NCBI GenBank assembly: GCA_022702545.1
Contig: JAHRBC010000001.1
Coordinates: forward strand, 744,001-808,000
Source: Phycomyces nitens
Lineage: Eukaryota > Mucoromycota > Mucoromycetes > Mucorales > Phycomycetaceae
DNA: 64,000 nucleotides
Direction: 5' to 3'
The notes under the pieces are model-generated. The model did no database searches, was not told where the DNA came from, and saw only the letters and a list, made by a program, of their open reading frames with translations. Below are positions 1-10,840 of the stretch, piece after piece; positions within the stretch are counted from its first letter, which is position 1, and every line of letters starts with the position of its first letter. A program made the position numbers and the translations under genes.

Positions 1-957
1 AGTTGACAATGAACGGGCTATGCTTGGTGGCACCGTGAACCGAGTTGTTGTATGTAAACTCTGCTAGGGGAAGGAGGTTGGACCAATCGTCTTGGGAATA
101 ATTGGTATAGCATCTGAGGTGTTGTTCAAGAATCTGATTGACCCTTTCTGTCTGACCATCTGATTTGGGATGAAAGGCACTGGAGAGAAAAGTAGTGGTA
201 CCAAGAGTCTTGTGGAACGAGCGTCAAAATCGAGATACAAATTGAGGACCACGGTCAGATACAATATCCAATGGAACACCATGAAGTTTGACCACATTTG
301 CTATGAACATGTCTACAGTATCGGTTGCAGTAATAGATTTGTTCCATGGAATGAAATGAGCCATCTTGGAGAATTGGTCTACTACTACCATAATGCTGTC
401 AAAGGAGTTGGAAAGCAGCTAGTCGGTAGTAAAGTCTAATGAGACTGAAGACCAAGGCTGATTAGGGACGGCGAGAGGCCTTAGATGGCCATACTTGGCA
501 TGACGAGACGTTTTGCTTCGGCACCAGACTTCACATGATGCAATATAGTTCTTGACACATTTCCACATCCCAGGCTACCAGTAATTTCTAGATACAAGCT
601 CTTGAGTTTGTGTTACACCAAAGTGGCCAGAAAGAAGGACATTATGTCTTGACTTCAGAATTTCTATGTGGCAAGAACCCTCTGGGATATAGATAGGGGT
701 ACCTTTGTAAAGAACTTCATAATAAACAGAGAAATCAGGATGTGAAGTCAGATCTACAATGATTTCTTGGGTCGTGGGATCATCTTTGCTTGTTTGCTTG
801 CTTGCTTGATAATTGCCAGGAGTGGCTGGACTTGGGATCGAAGTGTAGGTGCAACAATCGTGAACTGTTGAGGTTTCAATAGAGCCTGATTATGAGTCTC
901 TAAGACTTCATCTCCTACTTTCAGGGCAAATTCTGGGCGGCGGGACAGAGCATCAGG
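1..957 (-). mobile_element. Ty3/gypsy pol fragment, RNase H end and integrase, decayed
   Basis: This is the mirror copy of 9261-10217. On the minus strand it encodes the typical gypsy stretch DALSRRPEF at the RNase H/integrase junction. A His-Cys integrase zinc region follows, then the DDE core with the SDRGPQF and GQTERVNQ motifs. Several in-frame stops break the frame, so it is a dead copy. It is joined directly to LTR-B at 957/958 and runs off the left edge. Confidence 0.85.
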
Positions 958-1305
958 TGTGGTGATCCAGCCTTATTAATGTATATTTTACATATACATA
1001 AGCTATAAGTACAGATTAGCTGAGAGCTAATAAGGTACGATAAAGGAATTATAGCAATGCATCAGAATAATAGTAACATGGATGTTGAGCTCAGAAGCTT
1101 ACTCCATCTAATATCTTAATGTGGTGAAAGACCCCACATATCAGGAAGTCCAAGATTTTGTGTAACAGCACATTGAAAGAGTATATAAAGAGCGGCACAT
1201 TTTGTATCTTAATAAAGACAAGCTTATATACAGTCTCAAAGTACTCACTTACTCTCTATATCTCCATTACTATTTTTTATCGTTTTAATACCCTAAAACA
1301 CAACA
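958..1305 (+). mobile_element. Solo LTR of family B in the left arm
   Basis: The element starts TGTGGTGATCC and ends CACAACA, so it has TG...CA ends. Inside it are a TATA-like tatataaagag near 1181 and an AATAAAG signal near 1210, the usual promoter-then-polyadenylation order of an LTR. A diverged relative lies at 19431-19926. The flanks (tcagg and accga) show no matching target duplication, so recombination rather than a clean insertion may have placed it between gypsy and module 1. Confidence 0.7.
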
Positions 1306-2390
1306 ACCGATCAGTTTAGTGCTAATAATGTGCTTTAGATTCCTATACATATGCTTTACATAGAATTTCAAAACGCTTCATATATGACTTTTTACTTTTT
1401 GAAATTAAATAATGCCTTTAATTCATTAAAATACGGCTGTTCTATTTATATGGTTTATATATTATTGTTGAGTAATATTGATGCCAATTGTGCTTAAACG
1501 ACTTGGATTTTCAACCGATCAAATTACCCTAGCAGTGTTTTAATTGTTTAGCATAGACATCTCTCAAATTATGCACCATAATACCTAATATTCTGTGAGT
1601 CATGGGCAGTATTCTAACCGGTCGGTCAAAATTATCGTCATATACTTACGGTTGTATATCTTTTATTATACTTCTACGGGGACTCAGTAGCTCTAAATTT
1701 TACAAGCCTAGGTACCGCTGTATATTATATAAAATAATTGCATGAAACAGAATAATCCCGAGACAAGACACTCTATGTAAATATACGATACTTTGTCACA
1801 ATCTATTCACAGTCACCAAAATATCCTATATAAACAATCAACCATTTTGGTTATTGCTCTTTATTCTTCTCTCTGCCAACAATATTAACATCATGTTCGG
1901 CCAAACCTTCTCCACTCAATCTTCTTCCGCGATGTCTACAAGACCAATAGTCCCATGCAAGAGGTCCAGATCGGATTCGTTAATAGGTAAGATATAGTAT
2001 AACTAACTCGAAAATAACTTGAACTTATTTTACAAAATAATCTTAGAACCAAGCAATCATCCTGTAGTAACAACTGGGGATTTTGATATGGATTACGAGT
2101 ACGATGATCATCATGCCGATGACGATGACGAAGATGACATTGAAATCATCTTGGATCCTTCGGATCTCGATCTTCAAGATCAATTCATTTTTGAAATATG
2201 TAATATTATTACATAAATCTATAAAATAAACTAATGATATTACTATCTTTTACTATTGTTTTAAGTGATCTTGCATTTACATTAATCAAATAATATAAGA
2301 TTTAATTTATAAGCCTTTATTTTTCATTTTTTTTAACCAATATTAATTTGTCAATATCTTAATATCCTGCTGGGTGATAAAACTCTGTTG
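1306..2390 (+). repeat. Module 1 repeat unit, copy A
   Basis: This unit of about 1.1 kb is present five times in the window: here, 4480-5480 (-), 7826-8912 (-), 14030-15010 (+) and 15670-17220 (+, interrupted). It holds about 550 bp of shared upstream sequence, a TATA-type promoter, the two-exon 87-residue gene and a short 3' region. I recognise no transposase or reverse transcriptase in it. Confidence 0.85.
1893..2216 (+). CDS. Small acidic two-exon protein, module 1 family copy A
   Basis: I do not recognise this family. The coding sequence joins 1893-1986 and 2047-2216 across a 60 bp GT-AG intron, giving 87 residues. The first exon encodes MFGQTFSTQSSSAMSTRP and then a basic patch CKRSRSD. 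The second exon has a long Asp/Glu run followed by DDIEIILDPSDLDLQDQF and ends FEICNIIT. A TATA-like ctatataaa stands about 65 bp upstream in all copies. The mix of a basic patch, a D/E tract and an I-x-I-I-L core with acidic flanks resembles a SUMO-interacting motif; that is inference. All five copies keep identical exon lengths, which argues for a translated gene. It is identical to the copy at 8002-8325. Confidence 0.7.
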
Positions 2391-2618
2391 TATTATGTAT
2401 GCGGTATACACACCACAATTGAGCGAAACACAGATTCCACAACCGATCTCTGGTTATAACTTGCTAATAACACTAGCAAGTTTAACGCATTTAAAAAACT
2501 ACACAAAAACTAGACATACACATTATACTACTAAAGTCATAGCCAACCATTAAATAATATGGAATTTGATTACAATGGAATACGAACAATAACATATAAG
2601 TAGTCATGGTATTCTTTC
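2391..2618 (+). repeat. Repeat A, diverged copy joining modules 1 and 2
   Basis: It begins with gcggtatacacaccacaat and continues with the shared blocks accgatctctggttataac and ttgctaat. It is one of about ten copies of a 240 bp repeat with a TGTGGTATACACACCAC start, a TATA-like tatataaacc and a CACTCTCACA end preceded by AATAAA. Its mirror lies at 7598-7825. Confidence 0.6.
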
Positions 2619-3934
2619 TTAACAATATGATAGTAAAGTATATGTATTTATTAAATAATAATAACAATTAAATTCCTTCCAAACAAACAATCTTTGCGGC
2701 TGTTCCAGGTCATCCATACGTGCCTCATATCTTTCTCTTGCATGTAGAAATCTGCTGTAACAAAAAAGAAAGAGAAATAATAAAAATAAAATAAAAAATA
2801 CATACCCAACGTTTAGCCAGACACGCCAAGGATACGACACCGAATGGATCAGCTCACTCGATGAAGGGCCTATCTAAAGCCTCCCACATTTCCCCCAATC
2901 TAAACCCACTAATCTACCTCCGACCACTCCCAAACCGAAACCTGGAAACCGGGACACCACCAGAGCTCAGTCAGGATCCTCGACACCACTCCTACGATCC
3001 CGTTGGCTTGAACCTCGTGTCTAGAGCAAAAAAGAAAAGAAGCTGTGATTGTGCTTGGGGAATGTCAATTGGAGTGATGCTTACCGATTATGAGCCCAGT
3101 AGACACCTGAGGGTCTTTGTTACAATTCCACACAGGCACCTAAAGGACTGGCTGGCTGTATGATGCACATAGAAAGAAGTCAAAATAAATGTTAGTGTAT
3201 TTGTGCGTCAAAAAAAATAATAGTGAATGTGAAAGGTAGAAGCAGATTTTTTCCACGCAAGAGAAAGAGTATGGCAGCCGGCTGATAATTTTGTATTGTC
3301 TATAGGTGATTAGAGAAAAAAAAGTTAACATTCTGTTCAAGATGATTACCAATGAGCTCTTGACATTACCCCATCTTCTTTTTGTCATCTTCTTTAAAGG
3401 CTGGGAATATGAGTCGCCTATTTAAAAAAAGTAGTGGAAAAGAAGCTCAGTTTAGTTTTGTGCACCAAAGAGGCATAATCAAACTGGCTTTAACAAGATG
3501 ATGCTCATTGCATTAGGTACTTACATGAGAGATGTGGTAAAACGCGTAAAAGAGAGAAACAAAACAATCAAACCCCAAGGGTCTGTAAAATACTCTCACA
3601 CCCCAAGAGATGACATCATAGCATGCATGCCAAATATGTAACTCTCTATCACTGTGAGAGATTTTGCCAGACAAAATAAATAGCTACCTTATTGACTGCT
3701 ATTAATATTGAAAATTATCATTATTAACTTTGCTATGTCTTATTACCTTTAATCTCATACTATAGCCAACAAAATAGCATAATCTATATATACTTTGATT
3801 AGAACATATAATGGTGGACCACTTTGACAATTTAGGATCAAATTATCTGCCTAAGGGCCATTTTACAAGGTATTTTGAATATAATTCCAAGACCTGTTTT
3901 CCTTGTAATTAGTTATTATTTAAAATTAACTCTC
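2619..3934 (-). repeat. Module 2 repeat unit, left-arm copy
   Basis: This is the reverse complement of 6282-7597 and contains the same exons and introns on the minus strand, together with the opposite-strand 100-codon open frame at 2861-3163 (+). See the right-arm copy for the exon reading. Confidence 0.8.
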
Positions 3935-4480
3935 CAATAGGTGGTGCTTTGATGGGAAATACTGCGAAAAATCTTACTAGATAAAGATCAATATTGTATT
4001 TGTAAATGGGATGAGATGCTATATACAAATACTAGAATATTTATTAAAAAAGTATATCTTAAATACTATAGACTTTATTTAAGACGACTCTTGCTTACAA
4101 AAAAAATTCCTAAATATTTACAGATATTAGTAAAAAAATCTTATATTTGCCTAATTTAAAAATTAAATTCTATGATTGATAAAAGTGTAGAAAAACAATT
4201 ATGACAAAAGAATAAACATTTGTGGAACAGCAAGCCTCTAAAACTTCAAAAATGTATACAATGGTGGGTAAAAGCTTACAAAATATTTCTACTTTTACTA
4301 ATTTTTACATAATAATCGATACTTTATATCCATATTTGCCCATTCATCTCAGTATTTGGAAGCTGGTTTAACATTCTATGTACAGAATACAGCAAAATAT
4401 TATTACCCAGCAATATATTAAAATATTGGCAAGTTAATATTGGTTGGAAAAAATGATAAAATAAAGATTTATAAAATAAG
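3935..4480 (-). repeat. Linker between modules 1 and 2 in the palindrome spacer
   Basis: AT-rich sequence with no convincing coding frame. It matches 17220-17760 in reverse complement, for example acccaccattgtataca and ccatttacaaatacaatatt-like blocks. With 4480-5480 and the left arm it therefore forms one older, contiguous module 1 - linker - module 2 unit, the same layout as at 15670-19030. Confidence 0.65.
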
Positions 4481-4564
4481 TCTTATATTATTTGATTAAT
4501 TTAAATTCAAGATCACTTAAAACAATAGTAAAAGATAGTAACATCATCAGTTTATATTATATAT

Positions 4565-4887
4565 TTACGTAATAATATTACAGATTTCAAAAATAAATTG
4601 ATCTTGAAGATCGAGATCCGAAGGATCCAAGATGATTTCAATGTCATCGTCATCTTCGTCATTCGCATGATTATCATCGTACTCGTAATCCATATCCGAG
4701 TCCCCCGTGGTTACTACAGAAAGATTTCTTGGTTCTAAGATTTTTTTTTAAATAAGTTCAAGTTATTTTCGAGTTAGTTATACTATATCTTACCTATTAA
4801 CGAATCCGATCTGGATCTCTTGGATGGTATTACTGGTCTTGTAGAAATTGTAGCGGAAGATTGAGCTGAAAAGGTTTGGCCGAACAT
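4565..4887 (-). CDS. Small acidic two-exon protein, module 1 family copy B
   Basis: The coding sequence joins 4887-4794 and 4734-4565 across a 59 bp intron, again 94 + 170 bp and 87 residues. It lies in the palindrome spacer, so it is independent of the arm copies and differs by scattered substitutions: SATISTRPVIPSKRSRSD in exon 1 and DYEYDDNHANDEDDDD in exon 2. It keeps the DDIEIILDPSDLDLQDQF core and the FEICNIIT end. One poly-A tract in the intron is longer than in its relatives. Function unknown. Confidence 0.7.
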
Positions 4888-5480
4888 GATGATATTATTG
4901 TTGGCAGAGAGAAGAATACAGAACAATAACCAAAATCATTGATTGTTTATATAGGATATTTTGGTGACTGTGAATAGATTGAGACAAAGTATCGTATATT
5001 TAGATAGAGTGTCTTGTCTCGGGATTATTCTATTTCATGCAATTATTATACATCATATACAGTAATACCTGGGCTTGTAAAATTTAGAGCTATTGAGTTC
5101 CCGTAGAAGTATAACAAAAGATATACAACTGTAAGTATATGACTCGATAATTTTGATCGACCAGTTAGAATATTTTCAATAAATCACAGAATATTATGTA
5201 TTCTGATGTATAATTTGAGAGATCTCTATGCTTAGCAATTAAAGCACTGCTAGGGTAATTTGATCGGTTGATAATCCAAGTAATTTAAGCACAATTGGCA
5301 GCAATATTACTCAACAATAATATATAAACTAGATAAATAGAATAACCGTATTTTAATGAATTAAAGGCATTGTTTAATTTCCAAAAGTAAAAAGTCGTAT
5401 ATGAAGCGTCTTAGTATTATATGTCAAACATATATACAGGAATTTAAAGCACATTAATAGCAATTAACTGATGGGCATTT

Positions 5481-6281
5481 CAAATGACAAAATCAATTTT
5501 TAATATATATTCACGCTGGTCAAGACCAATTGTGGTATGTACACTACAGTCGAGTGAACTACAAACTCCAAAACCAATATTTGGTTACTCTTTGCTAGTG
5601 ACCATCGCAAGTGAACATCTCAATAGTTACACTCATGAAATATATACTTCACACCACAGCAGTGATGACCAACAATTACACAATAGAGACTAGAGTATAA
5701 TTGAACTAGAATAATAAGTGTGGTATACACACCACAGTTGAGTGAAATACAGACTCCACAACCGATCTCCGGTTACTACTTGCTAATGACCCTGGCAAGT
5801 TAACATCTCAGGAGCAGTTACACACCAGGCACACGTACACTTCACACTGCTACAGTGATAACCAACCATTACACGACGGGGACTTTAATTACAAGGGAAT
5901 TTGAATAATAGTATATAAGCAATAATAATATTCTTTCTTCAATAAATAACACTCTCACAGTATTCTTATTTCCCTTAAAAGATACTAACAAACCATATAC
6001 CTCAATAAGTATATAAACTATCATAATATTCTTTCTTTAATAAAGAACACTCTCACGGTATTCTTATTTCCCTTGAAAGATACTAACAAACCATATACCT
6101 CACAGAATAATGTATTTTACATGCTTGAATAGTCTTAATACATTTCACATTATTCAAGATATATTTCTTTAATAAATACACTAGTATTTGTATACAGTAT
6201 CTCATTGCCTCTATAAACCCAAAATTGATCTTTGTCGAATTAGATTCTTCCCAGTCCTTTATGTCCAAGCCCAATCTATGA
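5481..6281 (+). repeat. Two stacked repeat A copies plus a tandem duplication
   Basis: Repeat A copies run from 5524 to about 5700 and from 5713 to 5959, both plus strand, starting tgtggtat and ending ctctcaca. The last 95 bp of the second copy, with its TATA-like tatataa and the downstream tattcttatttccctt, is repeated in tandem at about 6006-6101. The rest to 6281 is the upstream edge of module 2. No gene is supported here. Confidence 0.65.
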
Positions 6282-7597
6282 GAGAGTTAATTTTAAATAA
6301 TAACTAATTACAAGGAAAACAGGTCTTGGAATTATATTCAAAATACCTTGTAAAATGGCCCTTAGGCAGATAATTTGATCCTAAATTGTCAAAGTGGTCC
6401 ACCATTATATGTTCTAATCAAAGTATATATAGATTATGCTATTTTGTTGGCTATAGTATGAGATTAAAGGTAATAAGACATAGCAAAGTTAATAATGATA
6501 ATTTTCAATATTAATAGCAGTCAATAAGGTAGCTATTTATTTTGTCTGGCAAAATCTCTCACAGTGATAGAGAGTTACATATTTGGCATGCATGCTATGA
6601 TGTCATCTCTTGGGGTGTGAGAGTATTTTACAGACCCTTGGGGTTTGATTGTTTTGTTTCTCTCTTTTACGCGTTTTACCACATCTCTCATGTAAGTACC
6701 TAATGCAATGAGCATCATCTTGTTAAAGCCAGTTTGATTATGCCTCTTTGGTGCACAAAACTAAACTGAGCTTCTTTTCCACTACTTTTTTTAAATAGGC
6801 GACTCATATTCCCAGCCTTTAAAGAAGATGACAAAAAAGAAGATGGGGTAATGTCAAGAGCTCGTGGTAATCATCTTGAACAGAATGTTAACTTTTTTTT
6901 CTCTAATCACCTATAGACAATACAAAATTATCAGCCGGCTGCCATACTCTTTCTCTTGCGTGGAAAAAATCTGCTTCTACCTTTCACATTCACTATTATT
7001 TTTTTTGACGCACAAATACACTAACATTTATTTTGACTTCTTTCTATGTGCATCATACAGCCAGCCAGTCCTTTAGGTGCCTGTGTGGAATTGTAACAAA
7101 GACCCTCAGGTGTCTACTGGGCTCATAATCGGTAAGCATCACTCCAATTGACATTCCCCAAGCACAATCACAGCTTCTTTTCTTTTTTGCTCTAGACACG
7201 AGGTTCAAGCCAACGGGATCGTAGGAGTGGTGTCGAGGATCCTGACTGAGCTCTGGTGGTGTCCCGGTTTCCAGGTTTCGGTTTGGGAGTGGTCGGAGGT
7301 AGATTAGTGGGTTTAGATTGGGGGAAATGTGGGAGGCTTTAGATAGGCCCTTCATCGAGTGAGCTGATCCATTCGGTGTCGTATCCTTGGCGTGTCTGGC
7401 TAAACGTTGGGTATGTATTTTTTATTTTATTTTTATTATTTCTCTTTCTTTTTTGTTACAGCAGATTTCTACATGCAAGAGAAAGATATGAGGCACGTAT
7501 GGATGACCTGGAACAGCCGCAAAGATTGTTTGTTTGGAAGGAATTTAATTGTTATTATTATTTAATAAATACATATACTTTACTATCATATTGTTAA
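6282..7597 (+). repeat. Module 2 repeat unit, right-arm copy, with putative spliced gene
   Basis: The plus strand can be read as exons 7061-7131, 7196-7298, 7343-7410 and 7462-7597, separated by GT-AG introns of 64, 44 and 51 bp. The last three join in one frame through VQANGIVGVVSRILTELWWC, VWEWSE, then SELIHSVSYPWRVWLNVGRF and HARERYEARMDDLEQPQR to a stop. Exon 7061-7131 carries a TAA in that frame in every copy, so the 5' structure is not solved. The opposite strand has an uninterrupted 100-codon frame (7355-7053) starting MKGLSKASHI. Retained polypyrimidine-AG introns favour the plus strand. The product is not recognised. Confidence 0.5.
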
Positions 7598-7825
7598 GAA
7601 AGAATACCATGACTACTTATATGTTATTGTTCGTATTCCATTGTAATCAAATTCCATATTATTTAATGGTTGGCTATGACTTTAGTAGTATAATGTGTAT
7701 GTCTAGTTTTTGTGTAGTTTTTTTTAAATGCGTTAAACTTGCTAGTGTTATTAGCAAGTTATAACCAGAGATCGGTTGTGGAATCTGTGTTTCGCTCAAT
7801 TGTGGTGTGTATACCGCATACATAA
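7598..7825 (-). repeat. Repeat A, mirror copy in the right arm
   Basis: This is the inverted copy of 2391-2618, ending gtggtgtgtataccgca. With 5713-5959 (+) it flanks module 2 in inverted orientation, a layout repeated around 11480-13030. Confidence 0.6.
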
Positions 7826-8001
7826 TACAACAGAGTTTTATCACCCAGCAGGATATTAAGATATTGACAAATTAATATTGGTTAAAAAAAATGAAAAATA
7901 AAGGCTTATAAATTAAATCTTATATTATTTGATTAATGTAAATGCAAGATCACTTAAAACAATAGTAAAAGATAGTAATATCATTAGTTTATTTTATAGA
8001 T

Positions 8002-8325
8002 TTATGTAATAATATTACATATTTCAAAAATGAATTGATCTTGAAGATCGAGATCCGAAGGATCCAAGATGATTTCAATGTCATCTTCGTCATCGTCATC
8101 GGCATGATGATCATCGTACTCGTAATCCATATCAAAATCCCCAGTTGTTACTACAGGATGATTGCTTGGTTCTAAGATTATTTTGTAAAATAAGTTCAAG
8201 TTATTTTCGAGTTAGTTATACTATATCTTACCTATTAACGAATCCGATCTGGACCTCTTGCATGGGACTATTGGTCTTGTAGACATCGCGGAAGAAGATT
8301 GAGTGGAGAAGGTTTGGCCGAACAT
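8002..8325 (-). CDS. Small acidic two-exon protein, module 1 family copy C
   Basis: Mirror of the gene at 1893-2216, joining 8325-8232 and 8171-8002 across a 60 bp intron. The 87-residue product is identical to copy A. Because the arms are near-perfect this copy gives no independent evidence for selection. The surrounding module runs 7826-8912 on the minus strand. Function unknown. Confidence 0.7.
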
Positions 8326-8912
8326 GATGTTAATATTGTTGGCAGAGAGAAGAATAAAGAGCAATAACCAAAATGGTTGATTGTTTATATAGGATATTTT
8401 GGTGACTGTGAATAGATTGTGACAAAGTATCGTATATTTACATAGAGTGTCTTGTCTCGGGATTATTCTGTTTCATGCAATTATTTTATATAATATACAG
8501 CGGTACCTAGGCTTGTAAAATTTAGAGCTACTGAGTCCCCGTAGAAGTATAATAAAAGATATACAACCGTAAGTATATGACGATAATTTTGACCGACCGG
8601 TTAGAATACTGCCCATGACTCACAGAATATTAGGTATTATGGTGCATAATTTGAGAGATGTCTATGCTAAACAATTAAAACACTGCTAGGGTAATTTGAT
8701 CGGTTGAAAATCCAAGTCGTTTAAGCACAATTGGCATCAATATTACTCAACAATAATATATAAACCATATAAATAGAACAGCCGTATTTTAATGAATTAA
8801 AGGCATTATTTAATTTCAAAAAGTAAAAAGTCATATATGAAGCGTTTTGAAATTCTATGTAAAGCATATGTATAGGAATCTAAAGCACATTATTAGCACT
8901 AAACTGATCGGT

Positions 8913-9260
8913 TGTTGTGTTTTAGGGTATTAAAACGATAAAAAATAGTAATGGAGATATAGAGAGTAAGTGAGTACTTTGAGACTGTATATAAGCTTGT
9001 CTTTATTAAGATACAAAATGTGCCGCTCTTTATATACTCTTTCAATGTGCTGTTACACAAAATCTTGGACTTCCTGATATGTGGGGTCTTTCACCACATT
9101 AAGATATTAGATGGAGTAAGCTTCTGAGCTCAACATCCATGTTACTATTATTCTGATGCATTGCTATAATTCCTTTATCGTACCTTATTAGCTCTCAGCT
9201 AATCTGTACTTATAGCTTATGTATATGTAAAATATACATTAATAAGGCTGGATCACCACA
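8913..9260 (-). mobile_element. Solo LTR of family B in the right arm
   Basis: Mirror of 958-1305: on the plus strand it starts tgttgtgttttaggg and ends ggctggatcaccaca, directly abutting the gypsy pol fragment. Confidence 0.7.
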
Positions 9261-10840
9261 CCTGATGCTCTGTCCCGCCGCCCAGAATTTGCCCTGAAAG
9301 TAGGAGATGAAGTCTTAGAGACTCATAATCAGGCTCTATTGAAACCTCAACAGTTCACGATTGTTGCACCTACACTTCGATCCCAAGTCCAGCCACTCCT
9401 GGCAATTATCAAGCAAGCAAGCAAACAAGCAAAGATGATCCCACGACCCAAGAAATCATTGTAGATCTGACTTCACATCCTGATTTCTCTGTTTATTATG
9501 AAGTTCTTTACAAAGGTACCCCTATCTATATCCCAGAGGGTTCTTGCCACATAGAAATTCTGAAGTCAAGACATAATGTCCTTCTTTCTGGCCACTTTGG
9601 TGTAACACAAACTCAAGAGCTTGTATCTAGAAATTACTGGTAGCCTGGGATGTGGAAATGTGTCAAGAACTATATTGCATCATGTGAAGTCTGGTGCCGA
9701 AGCAAAACGTCTCGTCATGCCAAGTATGGCCATCTAAGGCCTCTCGCCGTCCCTAATCAGCCTTGGTCTTCAGTCTCATTAGACTTTACTACCGACTAGC
9801 TGCTTTCCAACTCCTTTGACAGCATTATGGTAGTAGTAGACCAATTCTCCAAGATGGCTCATTTCATTCCATGGAACAAATCTATTACTGCAACCGATAC
9901 TGTAGACATGTTCATAGCAAATGTGGTCAAACTTCATGGTGTTCCATTGGATATTGTATCTGACCGTGGTCCTCAATTTGTATCTCGATTTTGACGCTCG
10001 TTCCACAAGACTCTTGGTACCACTACTTTTCTCTCCAGTGCCTTTCATCCCAAATCAGATGGTCAGACAGAAAGGGTCAATCAGATTCTTGAACAACACC
10101 TCAGATGCTATACCAATTATTCCCAAGACGATTGGTCCAACCTCCTTCCCCTAGCAGAGTTTACATACAACAACTCGGTTCACGGTGCCACCAAGCATAG
10201 CCCGTTCATTGTCAACTATGGGTTTAACCCTAGGCTAGACTTCACAGACTCACAAGACACTCTCATGCCAAAGGTCCAAGATAAAATTACTGCTATGAAT
10301 ACCATGTTTGAAGAAGTCAAGACCAATATGAAAAAGGCTCAAGAGCAGTATACAATGTATGCCAACCAACACCGGAAACCTTCTCCATGCCTCTCAGTTG
10401 GTGATCAAATCTGGCTCTCAAGTGCACATATCAAGACCATCCGCCCAAGCAAGAAATTGGATTACAAGAAACTCGGCCCTTTTCCAATTATTGAACAAGT
10501 CAACCCAGTTGCTTTCCGTGTCCAATTTCCCCAAGCTATAAATGTCCATAATGTCTTTCACGTATCTCTGCTAGAACCAGTACACCACAATGAATTATCC
10601 AATCGTTATCAAGCACCGCCTCCCTGTTATTGTTAACAATGAGCAAGTATATGAAGTTGAGAGATACTGGACAAGCGGTTACACCGGCGCAAAGTCCAAT
10701 ATCTAGTAGACTGGAAAGGCTATGGACCTGAGGAAAGAACATGGGAGCCATTAGAAAACCTAGAAAACTCTGCCGTAAAAGTCCAACAGTATGAAGCTCG
10801 GAAACACCTCCCTGCAACAAGACCTTTGAGAGGGAGGTGA
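9261..10840 (+). mobile_element. Ty3/gypsy chromovirus pol 3' part: integrase and chromodomain, decayed
   Basis: In order: the RNase H-integrase junction DALSRRPEF (about 9266); a His-His-Cys-Cys zinc region (about 9540-9710); the integrase core with MVVVDQFSKMAHFIPW (about 9826), VSDRGPQFV (about 9955) and [13 protein letters not shown] (about 10060); the C-terminal SH3-like part (10265-10636); and a chromodomain with [20 protein letters not shown] (about 10698-10760). In-frame stops interrupt it, including a TAG after the NYW of the zinc region, a TAG near 9797 and a TGA near 9992. It should not make a working integrase. The longest open stretch is 10265-10636. A purine tract gagagggaggtga at 10828-10840 is the expected polypurine primer site before the LTR. 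Confidence 0.88.

Larger units (their letters stand above)
1..3934 (+). repeat. Left arm of a giant near-perfect inverted repeat
   Basis: This arm is the reverse complement of 6282-10217, position x pairing with about 10216-10218 minus x. By eye I found only homopolymer length changes (A6 at about 2504-2509 against T8 at 7712-7719; A5 against A6 near 3375/6835) and one small change near 3353/6863. The arm reaches the left edge of the window, so the full palindrome may be longer. In order it contains gypsy integrase (-), LTR-B (+), module 1 (+), repeat A (+) and module 2 (-). It could be a genuine recent inverted duplication or an assembly fold-back. Confidence 0.95.
6282..10217 (-). repeat. 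Right arm of the giant inverted repeat
   Basis: This is the mirror image of 1-3934. The near-identity stops at about 3934/6282, but weaker homology (roughly 70 percent by eye) continues inward for about 200 bp, for example around the shared string caaatacta. The two inner flanks were therefore already old inverted copies of the same repeat when the near-perfect arm was made. Beyond 10217 the gypsy element continues to its own LTR. Confidence 0.95.

Noticed and set aside
2861..3163. 100-codon frame (MKGLSKASHI...), also at 7053, 12252, 18515 and 63643
   Set aside because: Kept in all copies but overlaps, on the opposite strand, exons and pyrimidine-rich introns of a spliced reading. The copies are too similar for conservation to be informative, so I did not call it a gene.
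1..10217. CRISPR array or phage-type defence locus
   Set aside because: The repeats are long, dispersed and eukaryotic in type; there are no short regularly spaced repeats and all genes have introns.
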